A stretch of DNA of 64,000 bases from Mycobacterium lehmannii (GTDB taxonomy: Bacteria; Actinomycetota; Actinomycetes; Mycobacteriales; Mycobacteriaceae): contig NZ_NKCN01000001.1 of NCBI RefSeq assembly GCF_002245535.1, forward strand, positions 62,001 to 126,000. The letters run 5' to 3'. Of this stretch, positions 40,092-47,897 are shown piece after piece. The position numbers were made by a program, and so were the translations under genes. Positions within the stretch are counted from its first letter, which is position 1. Each line of letters begins with the position of its first letter. The notes beneath the pieces are model-generated. The model did no database searches, was not told the origin of the DNA, and saw only the letters and a list, made by a program, of their open reading frames with translations.

Positions 40092-40970
40092 TCACAGCGC
40101 GCCGATAGTGGCGCCCGGACTCAGCGCGAAACCCCAGTCGAACAAGCTGGAGGCCTGATCCCAGTAGGTCGGCTGACCGGGCTTGTCCATGCCGTACATC
40201 AATGCGACGACCAACCGGCGACCGTTGCGTTGCGCAGCGCCGACGAAGGTCTTCTGGGCGCGGTCGGTGAACCCCGTCTTCCCTCCGAGCATGCCCGGAT
40301 AGCGCTCGAGCAGTACGTCCTGGTTGACCAGGACCTTGTCACCGTCCTTGGTCGGGAATACGGCCGTCGGCGCAGCGGTGATCGAGGCGAACACCGGGTT
40401 CGCCATCGCGGCGCGGAAGATGACCGCCAGATCGTGCGGCGACGACCACATGTCGATGCCGGGGCCGTCGAGGCCCGACGGCGACGCCGCGTTGGTGCCG
40501 TGGGCACCGAGCAGGGCGGCCTTGGCGTTCATCTTCGTCACGGCGACGTCATAACCACCGAGCATGGTGGCCAGTGTGTTGGCCGCGTCGTTGCCTGAGA
40601 CCAGCAGAATCGCCTCCAGCAGTTGCCGTGTTGTGTAGACCATGCCGGGCGTCACGCCCGCACAGTTGCACTCCACGCGGGTGTCGGCCTCGTTGGCGAC
40701 CACGGTGGCATCGAGTGGCAGTTCGTCGAGCACCGTCAGCGCCAGCAGCACCTTGATCGTGCTGGCCGGCGCGTACTGGCCGTACTCGTCACGCCCGGCC
40801 AGCACCGCACCGGTGTCCATATCGGCGAGCACCCATGCCCGGGCCGGGCCCTCGGGTATCGGTACCGAACCCGACGGTTGGCTCACGCCGACGGGCGCCG
40901 CGGTCGCGACGGAGGTCCCGAAGGCCACCAGGCACAACACAGTGGTCAAGCAGATCAAGAGCTTCCGCAT
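40092..40970 (-). CDS. D-alanyl-D-alanine carboxypeptidase, tandem paralogue
   Basis: A 292-residue serine D,D-carboxypeptidase with a signal peptide (residues 1-25, cut near ATAAP), SxxK at Ser70-Lys73 (ASTIKVLL), SGN at 125-127 and KTG at 231-233 (GGKTGFTD). The sequence aligns with the next gene along nearly its full length, including the VECNCAG motif, so the two come from a tandem duplication. Expression of both may tune peptidoglycan cross-linking. It diverges from a SnoaL-like gene 32 bp away, whose -10 element lies in that gap. Confidence 0.92.
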   Translation of the reverse strand: MRKLLICLTTVLCLVAFGTSVATAAPVGVSQPSGSVPIPEGPARAWVLADMDTGAVLAGRDEYGQYAPASTIKVLLALTVLDELPLDATVVANEADTRVECNCAGVTPGMVYTTRQLLEAILLVSGNDAANTLATMLGGYDVAVTKMNAKAALLGAHGTNAASPSGLDGPGIDMWSSPHDLAVIFRAAMANPVFASITAAPTAVFPTKDGDKVLVNQDVLLERYPGMLGGKTGFTDRAQKTFVGAAQRNGRRLVVALMYGMDKPGQPTYWDQASSLFDWGFALSPGATIGAL

Positions 40971-40990
40971 GGGCAGGCAGCCTAGTCGTG

Positions 40991-40996
40991 TTCAAT
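40991..40996 (+). promoter_or_regulatory. Leaderless-type -10 for the SnoaL-like gene
   Basis: TTCAAT is followed by exactly six bases and ATG 41003. The gap to the divergent carboxypeptidase is only 32 bp. Confidence 0.45.
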
Positions 40997-41002
40997 CGAC
41001 GC

Positions 41003-41419
41003 ATGTTGAGCCTCGAGGAGATTTCCGACCGCTTCGAAATACAGCAGCTGTTGATCGACTACTCGACGGCCATCGACCAGAAGCGATTCGACGACCTCGA
41101 CCGGGTTTTCACCCAGGACGCCTACATCGACTACCGCGTCACCGGCGGCATCGACGGCCGCTTTCCTGAAGTCAAGACGTGGCTCAAGGACGTGCTGCCG
41201 AACTTCCCGGCGTACTACCACATGCTGGGCAACGTCGATATCCGCATCACCGGCGACACCGGCTCATCGCGTGCGATCTGCTTCAACCCGATGGTGATGG
41301 GCGGCGAGGGTCAGATCTACTTCGTGGGAATCTGGTACGTCGACGAGTTCGTGCGCACCGCCGACGGCTGGCGCATGAGCAAGCGGGTCGAGGAGAAGTG
41401 CTTCGACAAACTCGTCTGA
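41003..41419 (+). CDS. NTF2/SnoaL-like conserved protein
   Basis: This 138-residue protein has the SnoaL-like cone fold pattern: SDRFEIQQLLIDYSTAIDQKR at the start, LDRVFTQDAYIDYR, and a C-terminal WYVDEFVRTADGWRMSKR sheet. Family members are cyclases, dehydratases or ligand-binding proteins; this one is the orthologue of the conserved hypothetical Rv2910c and its role is unknown. ATG 41003 has a leaderless-type -10. A hairpin followed by five T residues (41481-41502) lies downstream and precedes the rpsP promoter. Confidence 0.85.
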   Translation: MLSLEEISDRFEIQQLLIDYSTAIDQKRFDDLDRVFTQDAYIDYRVTGGIDGRFPEVKTWLKDVLPNFPAYYHMLGNVDIRITGDTGSSRAICFNPMVMGGEGQIYFVGIWYVDEFVRTADGWRMSKRVEEKCFDKLV

Positions 41420-41480
41420 GCGCGTAAGCGCCCTTAACGGGCTGATCGCCCTCACCTGGTGCGTGGGATCAACCCGTCAA

Positions 41481-41502
41481 CGCGCTCGCGGCGCGGATTT
41501 TT
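41481..41502 (+). terminator. Candidate intrinsic terminator before rpsP
   Basis: CGCGC (41481-41485) pairs with GCGCG (41491-41495) around TCGCG and is followed by GA and TTTTT. The last two T residues are also the first bases of the rpsP -35 box. Confidence 0.5.
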
Positions 41503-41528
41503 GCCGGTCGCGGCTGTTCTGGCACAAT
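41501..41528 (+). promoter_or_regulatory. rpsP promoter
   Basis: TTGCCG (41501-41506) and CACAAT (41523-41528) are 16 bp apart, a sigma-A-type arrangement. The -10 lies in TCTGGCACAAT (41518-41528), an 11-mer repeated exactly at the rplS promoter. GTCTG and GGACCCG follow in both. Confidence 0.6.
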
Positions 41529-41674
41529 GGGCGGCTGTCTGCCGCGGGACCCGTTCGAGCGATCTCGCCGGGCGCTCCTGCGGCGGTCACACATGCAAGG
41601 CAAAACCGGGCCGAGGCAACCCGCCTCGATCGCTGAATTGCCAGCGTGGCAATCACAGGAGAAGACGTACCACC
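41529..41674 (+). promoter_or_regulatory. rpsP 5' leader with two hairpins
   Basis: The predicted leader is about 140 nt. CGAGGC (41612-41617) pairs with GCCTCG (41623-41628), and TTGCCA (41638-41643) pairs with TGGCAA (41647-41652) around GCG. The second hairpin ends five bases before the AGGAGAAG ribosome-binding site (41657-41664). This could be a translational control element; no known family is assigned. Confidence 0.45.
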
Positions 41675-42217
41675 ATGGCTGTAAAGATCAAGCTCGCGCG
41701 GCTCGGCAAGATCCGCAACCCCCAGTACCGCATCACCGTCGCCGACGCGCGGACCCGCCGTCAGGGTCGCTCCATCGAGGTGATCGGCCGCTACCACCCG
41801 AAGGAAGACCCCAGCCTCATCGAGATCAACTCGGAGCGGGCCCAGTACTGGCTCAGCGTCGGCGCGCAGCCGACCGAACCGGTGCTCGCGCTGCTGAAGA
41901 TCACCGGTGACTGGCAGAAGTACAAGGGTCTGCCCGGTGCGGAAGGCACGCTGAAGGTCAAGGAGCCCAAGCCCAGCAAGCTGGATCTGTTCAACGCGGC
42001 GCTCGCGGAGGCCGAGGGCGGTCCGAGTACCGAGGCCACGCAGCCCAAGAAGAAGAAGGCACCCGCAGCCAAAAAGGCAGCCGACAAGGCCGCTGACGAG
42101 TCGGACCAGAAGGCGGTCGAGGCCGAGGCTCAAGCCGATCGGGCGCCCGCCAAGGACCAGTCCGAGCCTTCGGCTGAAGGCGAGGACGCCACCGTCGCCG
42201 GCGCCACCGAAAGCTGA
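41675..42217 (+). CDS. rpsP: 30S ribosomal protein S16
   Basis: S16 is needed for small-subunit assembly. The core (residues 1-85) is typical, [20 protein letters not shown] then [12 protein letters not shown]. Residues from about 105 form a Lys/Ala/Glu-rich tail ([15 protein letters not shown]), longer than in M. tuberculosis (about 160 residues total there, 180 here). ATG 41675 has AGGAGAAG ten bases upstream. It opens the rpsP-khpA-rimM-trmD operon. Confidence 0.96.
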   Translation: MAVKIKLARLGKIRNPQYRITVADARTRRQGRSIEVIGRYHPKEDPSLIEINSERAQYWLSVGAQPTEPVLALLKITGDWQKYKGLPGAEGTLKVKEPKPSKLDLFNAALAEAEGGPSTEATQPKKKKAPAAKKAADKAADESDQKAVEAEAQADRAPAKDQSEPSAEGEDATVAGATES

Positions 42218-42225
42218 GTCAGGCC

Positions 42226-42468
42226 GTGAGTTCTGTCGTCGTCGACGCGGTCGAACACCTGGTACGCGGAATCGTCGACAACCCCGACGACGTCCGCGTC
42301 GACATGGTGACCAGCCGGCGTGGACGCACCGTCGAGGTTCACGTGCACCCCGATGACCTGGGCAAGGTGATCGGTCGCGGTGGGCGCACCGCGACCGCGC
42401 TGCGCACACTGGTCGCCGGTATCGGCGGTCGCGGTATCCGCGTCGACGTGGTGGACACCGACCAGTAA
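42226..42468 (+). CDS. khpA: KH-domain RNA-binding protein KhpA
   Basis: KhpA is an 80-residue single KH-domain RNA chaperone. The GXXG loop is GRGG in LGKVIGRGGRTATALRTLV. It is always found between rpsP and rimM in actinobacteria (Rv2908c) and in other bacteria partners with KhpB/Jag in cell-division-related RNA control. GTG 42226 is eight bases after the rpsP stop. Confidence 0.93.
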   Translation: MSSVVVDAVEHLVRGIVDNPDDVRVDMVTSRRGRTVEVHVHPDDLGKVIGRGGRTATALRTLVAGIGGRGIRVDVVDTDQ

Positions 42469-42477
42469 TCGGTCATC

Positions 42478-42993
42478 ATGGACCTCGTTGTCGGGCGCGT
42501 GGCCAAAGCGCACGGCATCACCGGTGAAGTGGTGGTGGACGTCCGCACCGACGATCCCGACGCGCGGTTCGCAGCCGGGACGTCGCTGCGCGGCCGACCC
42601 GCCAAGGGCGGTCCCGAGCGCGAGTACACGATCGAGTCGGTCCGTGAACACGGCGGTCGTCTGCTGGTCCGATTCGATGGCATCGCCGACCGCACCGCCG
42701 CCGACGCGCTGCGCGGAATCCTGTTCCTCGTCGACTCGCAGGAACTGCCGCCGATCGAGGACCCCGACGAGTACTACGACCATCAGCTCGAGGGCCTGCG
42801 GGTGCGGACGACGGACGGCGACGACGTCGGCACCGTCACCGAGGTGCTGCATACGGCCGCCGGTGAGCTGCTCGCGGTCCGCGACGACGAACGCGAGGTT
42901 CTGGTGCCGTTCGTCAGCGCGATCGTGACGTCGGTGTCGTTGGCCGACGACGTCATCGAAATCGACCCGCCGGACGGCCTGCTGGAGATCTGA
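42478..42993 (+). CDS. rimM: 16S rRNA processing protein RimM
   Basis: RimM binds S19 and matures the 30S head. The 171-residue protein has the N-terminal domain [18 protein letters not shown], the link [16 protein letters not shown], and a C-terminal PRC-barrel ([12 protein letters not shown] to VPFVSAIV). The length is normal. It follows khpA by nine bases and precedes trmD by three, in the conserved operon order. Confidence 0.96.
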   Translation: MDLVVGRVAKAHGITGEVVVDVRTDDPDARFAAGTSLRGRPAKGGPEREYTIESVREHGGRLLVRFDGIADRTAADALRGILFLVDSQELPPIEDPDEYYDHQLEGLRVRTTDGDDVGTVTEVLHTAAGELLAVRDDEREVLVPFVSAIVTSVSLADDVIEIDPPDGLLEI

Positions 42994-42996
42994 GCC

Positions 42997-43674
42997 ATGC
43001 GAATTGACGTTGTGACGATCTTCCCGGCCTACCTCCAACCTCTACGACAGTCGTTGCCGGGCAAGGCTATTGAATCCGGCATCGTGCGACTGGAGGTACA
43101 CGATCTGCGCCGCTGGACGCATGACGTACACCGCTCGGTCGACGACGCGCCTTACGGCGGGGGACCGGGGATGGTGATGAAGGCGCCGGTGTGGGGCGCG
43201 GCGCTCGACGAGATCTGTTCGGAGCAAACGCTTCTGGTGGTGCCGACGCCTGCGGGACGACTGTTCCGGCAGGCCGACGCCAGCGCCTGGGCAACCGAGG
43301 AGCACCTGGTGTTCGCGTGTGGACGCTACGAGGGAATCGACCAGCGCGTCGTCGAGGACGCGACACGCCGCATGCGCGTCGAGGAGGTGTCGATCGGCGA
43401 CTATGTGCTGCCCGGCGGCGAGTCGGCGGCACTGGTGATGATCGAAGCCGTCGTGCGGTTGCTGCCCGACGTGCTCGGGAATCCGCAGTCACATCAACAG
43501 GATTCACATTCCGAAGGCATCCTCGAGGGTCCGAGCTACACCCGGCCGCCCAGCTGGCGGGGCCTCGACGTGCCCGAGGTCCTGCTCTCCGGCGACCACG
43601 CAAAGGTCGCCGCATGGCGTCGCGAACAAGGGTTGGAGCGCACCCGCGAGCGTCGACCCGACCTGCTGGACTGA
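42997..43674 (+). CDS. trmD: tRNA (guanine37-N1)-methyltransferase
   Basis: TrmD methylates G37 next to the anticodon and prevents +1 frameshifting. The 225-residue protein has the trefoil-knot SAM site: [24 protein letters not shown] and [17 protein letters not shown], all complete. ATG 42997 follows rimM by three bases. It converges with a Tat-signal gene five bases after its stop. Confidence 0.97.
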   Translation: MRIDVVTIFPAYLQPLRQSLPGKAIESGIVRLEVHDLRRWTHDVHRSVDDAPYGGGPGMVMKAPVWGAALDEICSEQTLLVVPTPAGRLFRQADASAWATEEHLVFACGRYEGIDQRVVEDATRRMRVEEVSIGDYVLPGGESAALVMIEAVVRLLPDVLGNPQSHQQDSHSEGILEGPSYTRPPSWRGLDVPEVLLSGDHAKVAAWRREQGLERTRERRPDLLD

Positions 43675-43679
43675 GCGCC

Positions 43680-44204
43680 TCAGGTGACGACTTCCACAAC
43701 TCCGTTGAGATCCATGATGCCGAGTTCGACGATGAGGGCAGGCTGACGCCGGGCGGCCTCGTCCCGGAATGCCCGCAACGCCCCCGACAGCATCTCGGTC
43801 TCGTACGCCTTGTCGGTCAGCACCCGGTCGCCGTAGGCCACTGCCGCTGCGCCGCAGTCGCGGTGTGCCATACCGATCAACCGTGTCAGCCAGTGCAGGT
43901 CCACTGAGATCGCGAGGTTCTCCCAGAATGTCTCGTGCCAGCCGGCGAACGCCGGGGCCACCGCGCCGACCGGCCCGCCTGCGAAGGCGAACTGGCTGTA
44001 GTTGTTCTGCCACCCGCGGCCGGACATGTACTTCCACGTTTCGGTGGTGAACCGAGGGTCGATGCACTTCATCAGCATCGCCTCATAGCCCTGATCGAGC
44101 TGACCCACTGCTTGCGGCGCGGTGGCCATGGCGGCGGCACTCAGCCCGAATGCACCGAGTGCGGCCCGGCGCGAGATGGTCGGCAGGTGTCCAGCTGGAG
44201 TCAT
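43680..44204 (-). CDS. Tat-exported beta-carbonic-anhydrase-like protein
   Basis: This 174-residue protein begins with a twin-arginine signal (SRRAALGAFG, Arg12-Arg13, then a hydrophobic Ala-rich stretch to about 33). The mature part carries MKCIDPRF (Cys47, Asp49, Arg51) and AHRDCGA (His114, Cys117). The CxDxR plus HxxC set and its spacing are the zinc and catalytic residues of beta-carbonic anhydrases. Export by Tat fits a protein folded around a metal before export. The rest is too divergent for me to prove activity. ATG 44204 is used; an in-frame TTG lies three bases upstream. No good ribosome-binding site is seen. Confidence 0.65.
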   Translation of the reverse strand: MTPAGHLPTISRRAALGAFGLSAAAMATAPQAVGQLDQGYEAMLMKCIDPRFTTETWKYMSGRGWQNNYSQFAFAGGPVGAVAPAFAGWHETFWENLAISVDLHWLTRLIGMAHRDCGAAAVAYGDRVLTDKAYETEMLSGALRAFRDEAARRQPALIVELGIMDLNGVVEVVT

Positions 44205-44288
44205 CAACGCAGCGTGCCGGATTCTCGCGGCGCGAAGTGCCCTTTTCGCGGTTCTCGGCCGGCTTTCGACGAACTTGCTACCCGGAAA

Positions 44289-45212
44289 CTAGATCCGGCC
44301 GCCGGGGAACATGGTCTTGACCGCCTGCGTCATCGTGTCGCGTGCGGTGGCATCGTCAGCGGGCTGCATCGATGCGATCGCCATGACGAATCGACGATCG
44401 GTGCCGATCGCCCCGGTGGACCAGTGCACCCAGTTGCCGCCGTTCCAGCAACAGAACCAGCCCTGCTTGACTGCCACGCGCTCCTCGTAGAGCCCGTCGG
44501 GGATGCCGAACCGCTGCGGGTAGACACCGCCGGGCATGGTGCCGTCGGGCGCCGTCGGAGTGGACCTGGCCAGGTTCGACACGATGACGTCGGTCTTGTC
44601 GGGGGGTAAGCCGCCGCCGCCCGAGAGCAGCTCTGAGTAGTACCGCACCAAATCTCCCGTGGTGCTCAAGGTGTTGAACCAGCGGCCGTTGTACGGCGTG
44701 CTGGTCGCGCCCAGGCCATACCGCGTGGTGACCCGCGAAACGATCTCGCTACCGCCGCCGCGATTCCAGAAGATCTCGGCCGCGCTGTCATCGGATGACC
44801 TCAGCATCGCATCCAACGCCTTACGGTCCTCGGGCGTGATTTTGGTCTTCCCCTGCGATTCCTGCAGCAGCAGGTCGTCGGCGATGAACAGCTTGACCAC
44901 CGACGCGATCGGCATCGCTTCGTTGTTGCCGTTGGACACGAAAGTTTCGGTATTGCGGTCGAGCACGGCGACCGAGAGGTCGGCACCGGCCTCGGCGGCC
45001 TGCTCGGTGGCTTGACGCGTGCGGGCGTCGAGCCCGCCGAAGGAGGCGGCGGGTTCGTCGGGTGCGGCCTCGGGCAGGCGTGCGGAGCCGCCCTGCGGCG
45101 CGATCACGGTCGATGCCGTCTCGTGCCCCTGCGTCTCGTACCCAGCGACGACCACGATCGCAGCGGCGACGATTGCGATCGTCTTGACCAGCAAAGACGG
45201 CCGCGGTTGCAT
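44289..45212 (-). CDS. Serine beta-lactamase-fold protein, LppW orthologue without lipobox Cys
   Basis: This 307-residue exported protein has a beta-lactamase/PBP-like domain: SxxK at Ser104-Lys107 (ASVVKLFIADD), SDD at 140-142, and KQG near 260 (VAVKQGWFCCW). It matches M. tuberculosis LppW (Rv2905) in position and sequence. LppW has the lipobox VVVAGC; here the same place reads VVVAGY (Tyr25, codon TAC against TGC), so lipid attachment is not possible and the N-terminal helix probably anchors it. AGGAGG lies four bases before ATG 45212. Hydrolytic activity is uncertain because KTG is KQG. It is divergent from rplS. Confidence 0.82.
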   Translation of the reverse strand: MQPRPSLLVKTIAIVAAAIVVVAGYETQGHETASTVIAPQGGSARLPEAAPDEPAASFGGLDARTRQATEQAAEAGADLSVAVLDRNTETFVSNGNNEAMPIASVVKLFIADDLLLQESQGKTKITPEDRKALDAMLRSSDDSAAEIFWNRGGGSEIVSRVTTRYGLGATSTPYNGRWFNTLSTTGDLVRYYSELLSGGGGLPPDKTDVIVSNLARSTPTAPDGTMPGGVYPQRFGIPDGLYEERVAVKQGWFCCWNGGNWVHWSTGAIGTDRRFVMAIASMQPADDATARDTMTQAVKTMFPGGRI

Positions 45213-45534
45213 GACCCTCCTCGAATGGCCCGGATGCGAAACTCGGGGCCCGCCGCGTTGCTTCGACCCTGGTGTCAACCCTAATCACTGGCTACCCGGG
45301 GTGCCTACTTAGGTAACCTCGCGAAGCGCGGACCGACGGACCCGGCGCGATTTCGCTGGATCAGGTCTCATCTGGCACAATTGAGCAGTTGTCTGTGCAG
45401 GACCCGGGAACGGCTCGTTCCGCCCGCTGCGAGATACACCCCGATTCGCCCGATCAGATCGGCTCGGCAGGCCATGTCACGGCGTCCACGTGACTGCAGC
45501 GCCCGCAGCCGCCAACCGCAAGGAAGTGTCACCG
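45213..45534. other. Intergenic region between the LppW-like gene and rplS
   Basis: No gene is seen in these 322 bp. They hold the rplS promoter and about 150 nt of leader. In the leader GTCAC (45476-45480) pairs with GTGAC (45490-45494), and AGGAAG (45521-45526) is the ribosome-binding site. Confidence 0.6.
45352..45381 (+). promoter_or_regulatory. rplS promoter
   Basis: TCTGGCACAAT (45371-45381) repeats exactly the -10 region of rpsP; CACAAT is the -10 and TTCGCT (45352-45357) a weak -35 at 18 bp. GTCTG and GGACCCG follow as at rpsP, with one-base shifts. Confidence 0.55.
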
Positions 45535-45876
45535 ATGAACACGCTGGACTTCGTCGATCAGACATCACTGCGCGACGACATCCCGGACTTCGGTCCCGGC
45601 GACACCGTCAACGTGCACGTCAAGGTCATCGAGGGCTCCAAGGAGCGCATCCAGGTCTTCAAGGGTGTGGTCCTGCGTCGCCAGGGCGGCGGTGTCCGGG
45701 AGACCTTCACCGTGCGCAAGGAGAGCTACGGCGTCGGCGTCGAGCGGACCTTCCCGGTGCATTCGCCCAACATCGACCACATCGACGTCGTGACCCGCGG
45801 CGACGTACGTCGCGCCAAGCTGTACTACCTGCGTGAGCTGCGCGGTAAGAAAGCCAAGATCAAGGAAAAGCGCTGA
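45535..45876 (+). CDS. rplS: 50S ribosomal protein L19
   Basis: L19 sits at the subunit interface of the ribosome. The 113-residue protein shows [35 protein letters not shown] and the conserved end [22 protein letters not shown] 45535 has AGGAAG eight bases upstream; an in-frame region upstream is leader. lepB follows, the usual actinobacterial order. Its leader resembles that of rpsP, so the two genes may be co-regulated. Confidence 0.97.
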   Translation: MNTLDFVDQTSLRDDIPDFGPGDTVNVHVKVIEGSKERIQVFKGVVLRRQGGGVRETFTVRKESYGVGVERTFPVHSPNIDHIDVVTRGDVRRAKLYYLRELRGKKAKIKEKR

Positions 45877-45950
45877 CATCCCGGTCGGCCGTCGGCGCCG
45901 GGGCTTGATCCTTGGAGCGCGAGCAGCGCGGGGCCGAGCACGGCGCTGGC

Positions 45951-45956
45951 TACCCT
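45951..45956 (+). promoter_or_regulatory. Leaderless-type -10 for lepB
   Basis: TACCCT is followed by exactly six bases and GTG 45963, which supports this start over an upstream in-frame codon (45912) and suggests a leaderless lepB transcript. Confidence 0.5.
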
Positions 45957-45962
45957 GATGCG

Positions 45963-46778
45963 GTGACCGGTTCCTCAGAGCCCGACGAATCATCAGCCGA
46001 GCACCGGCCCGAGACCGCCGAGCCGGATGGCGAGACGGAAAAGCCCAAGAAAAAGGGCGGTGCGCTCCGAGAATTCGCGATCCTCATCTCGATCGCGCTC
46101 GTCATCTACTACGTCGTGCTCACGTTCGTCGCCCGGCCGTATCTGATTCCGTCGGAGTCGATGGAACCGACCCTGCACGGCTGCCCGGGCTGCACCGGCG
46201 ACCGGATCATGGTCGACAAGCTGACCTACCGGTTCTCGTCACCCGAGCCCGGCGACGTCGTCGTGTTCAAGGGCCCGCCCAACTGGAACATCAACTACCG
46301 GTCGATCCGCTCGGACAACACCGCGATCCGATGGGTGCAGAACGCGCTCTCGGTCGTCGGTTTCGTCCCGCCCGACGAGAACGACCTCGTCAAGCGGATC
46401 ATCGCGGTGGGCGGCCAGACTGTGGAATGCCGAGCGGCGACCGGGTTGACCGTCGACGGCAAGCGCCTCGACGAGCCGTACCTGGACCCCGAGACCATGC
46501 AGGCCGACCCGGCCATCTATCCATGCCTAGGGAATGAGTTCGGGCCGGTCGAAGTGCCTGAAGGCCGGTTGTGGGTGATGGGGGACAACCGCACCCACTC
46601 GGCTGATTCCCGCGCGCACTGCACCAACACCCCGGCCGACGCCCAGAAGGGTCTGCTGTGCACGGGCGACCCGACGGCGGGCACCGTCCCGGTGGACAAT
46701 GTCATCGGAAAGGCGCGGTTCATCGCGTGGCCCCCCTCCCGTTGGGGTGGTGTGGGCAGCGAGAACCCGCAGACGTAA
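45963..46778 (+). CDS. lepB: Type I signal peptidase
   Basis: LepB cleaves Sec and Tat signal peptides on the outer face of the membrane. The 271-residue protein has an acidic N-terminal tail, a transmembrane helix (about 37-57), the catalytic serine in PSESMEPTLHG (Ser66), the catalytic Lys144 in DLVKRIIAVGG and box E VMGDNRTHSADSRAH. GTG 45963 is chosen because of the leaderless-type TACCCT hexamer and the VTGSS start like that of M. tuberculosis. rnhB follows after 27 bp. Confidence 0.95.
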   Translation: MTGSSEPDESSAEHRPETAEPDGETEKPKKKGGALREFAILISIALVIYYVVLTFVARPYLIPSESMEPTLHGCPGCTGDRIMVDKLTYRFSSPEPGDVVVFKGPPNWNINYRSIRSDNTAIRWVQNALSVVGFVPPDENDLVKRIIAVGGQTVECRAATGLTVDGKRLDEPYLDPETMQADPAIYPCLGNEFGPVEVPEGRLWVMGDNRTHSADSRAHCTNTPADAQKGLLCTGDPTAGTVPVDNVIGKARFIAWPPSRWGGVGSENPQT

Positions 46779-46805
46779 ACGCCAGACGCACTAGGAGAGC
46801 TGTTC

Positions 46806-47537
46806 TTGCCGGCGACATGGCCTCCGCGCACTGTGATCCGGAAATCCTCGGGGCTGCGCACCCTGGAATCTGCGCTGTATCGCAGCGGCCTCGGGCCGGT
46901 GGCCGGCGTCGACGAGGTCGGCCGCGGTGCGTGTGCGGGCCCCCTTGTCGTCGCCGCCTGTGTCCTCGGCCCGAATCGGTTGGAGAGCCTCTCGGCGCTC
47001 GACGATTCGAAGAAGCTGAACGAAAAGGAGCGCGAGCGGCTTTTCCCCTTGATTCGGCGCTACGCCCTGGCTTACCACGTCGTGTTCATCCCCTCGCATG
47101 AGGTGGATCGCCGCGGCGTGCACGTGGCCAACATCGAGGGCATGCGCCGCGCGGTCGCGGGCCTGTCCGTGCGACCGGGCTATGTTCTGTCCGACGGTTT
47201 CCGCGTCCCCGGGCTGCCTGCGCCGTCGCTTCCGGTGGTCGGCGGCGATGCGGCGGCGGCGTGTATCGCGGCGGCCAGCGTGCTGGCCAAGGTCAGCCGG
47301 GACCGTCTGATGGTGAAGATGGAGACCGAACACCCTGGGTACGGCTTCGCCCTTCACAAGGGCTACAGCACGCCTGCGCACAGCGCAGCGCTGGCCGAGC
47401 TGGGGCCCTGTAGCCAGCACCGGCACTCGTTCATCAATGTCCGCCGGGTGGCCACGGCTGGCGGAATCAGAGTGGTGACCGAACTGGTTGACTCCCGCCA
47501 CGTGGGTCCACCGGAGCAATGTGACGAAGCGGGGTAG
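46806..47537 (+). CDS. rnhB: Ribonuclease HII
   Basis: RNase HII removes ribonucleotides from DNA and RNA-DNA hybrids. The 243-residue protein has the signature [17 protein letters not shown] (acidic Asp-Glu pair), [12 protein letters not shown], and later acidic residues in [11 protein letters not shown] and [16 protein letters not shown]. The start is TTG 46806, with AGGAGAG (46793-46799) at a good distance and a [11 protein letters not shown]-terminus matching the M. tuberculosis protein. The C-terminal tail is shorter than in M. tuberculosis. Confidence 0.94.
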   Translation: MPATWPPRTVIRKSSGLRTLESALYRSGLGPVAGVDEVGRGACAGPLVVAACVLGPNRLESLSALDDSKKLNEKERERLFPLIRRYALAYHVVFIPSHEVDRRGVHVANIEGMRRAVAGLSVRPGYVLSDGFRVPGLPAPSLPVVGGDAAAACIAAASVLAKVSRDRLMVKMETEHPGYGFALHKGYSTPAHSAALAELGPCSQHRHSFINVRRVATAGGIRVVTELVDSRHVGPPEQCDEAG

Positions 47538-47591
47538 GGGACAATGGGAGCCAACAAGGGGGCAGCGACCAAGATGAAGGACAGCTGAGCG

Positions 47592-47897
47592 ATGAGTGCC
47601 GAAGATCTCGAGAAATATGAAACCGAGATGGAGCTCTCGCTCTACCGCGAATACAAGGACATCGTCGGCCAGTTCAGTTACGTGGTGGAGACCGAGCGGA
47701 GGTTCTACCTCGCCAACAGCGTCGAACTGGTTCCGCGCAACTCCGACGGAGAGGTCTATTTCGAGCTGCGGTTGGCCGACGCCTGGGTGTGGGACATGTA
47801 CCGGCCCGCCCGCTTCGTCAAACAGGTCCGCGTGATCACCTTCAAAGACGTCAATATCGAAGAGGTCGAAAAGCCCGAATTGCGGCTCCCGGAATAG
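47592..47897 (+). CDS. DUF2469 protein
   Basis: This 101-residue acidic protein belongs to the actinobacterial DUF2469 family (MSAEDLEKYETEMELSLYREYKDI, then VSYVVETERRFYLAN-type core and ADAWVWDMYRPARFVK). It always follows rnhB (Rv2901c); function is unknown. Just before it lies a four-codon frame (ATG 47574) that ends seven bases ahead of the real ATG, and GACAAT at 47540 could be a -10. This is the last gene of the conserved block before the mce region. Confidence 0.88.
   Translation: MSAEDLEKYETEMELSLYREYKDIVGQFSYVVETERRFYLANSVELVPRNSDGEVYFELRLADAWVWDMYRPARFVKQVRVITFKDVNIEEVEKPELRLPE

Noticed and set aside
42478..42998. Short frames inside rimM and trmD on the reverse strand
   Set aside because: They are shadows of the forward genes and show no starts or motifs.
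45912..46778. lepB starting at 45912
   Set aside because: The TACCCT hexamer would place transcription start at GTG 45963, downstream of this codon, and the family N-terminus begins there.
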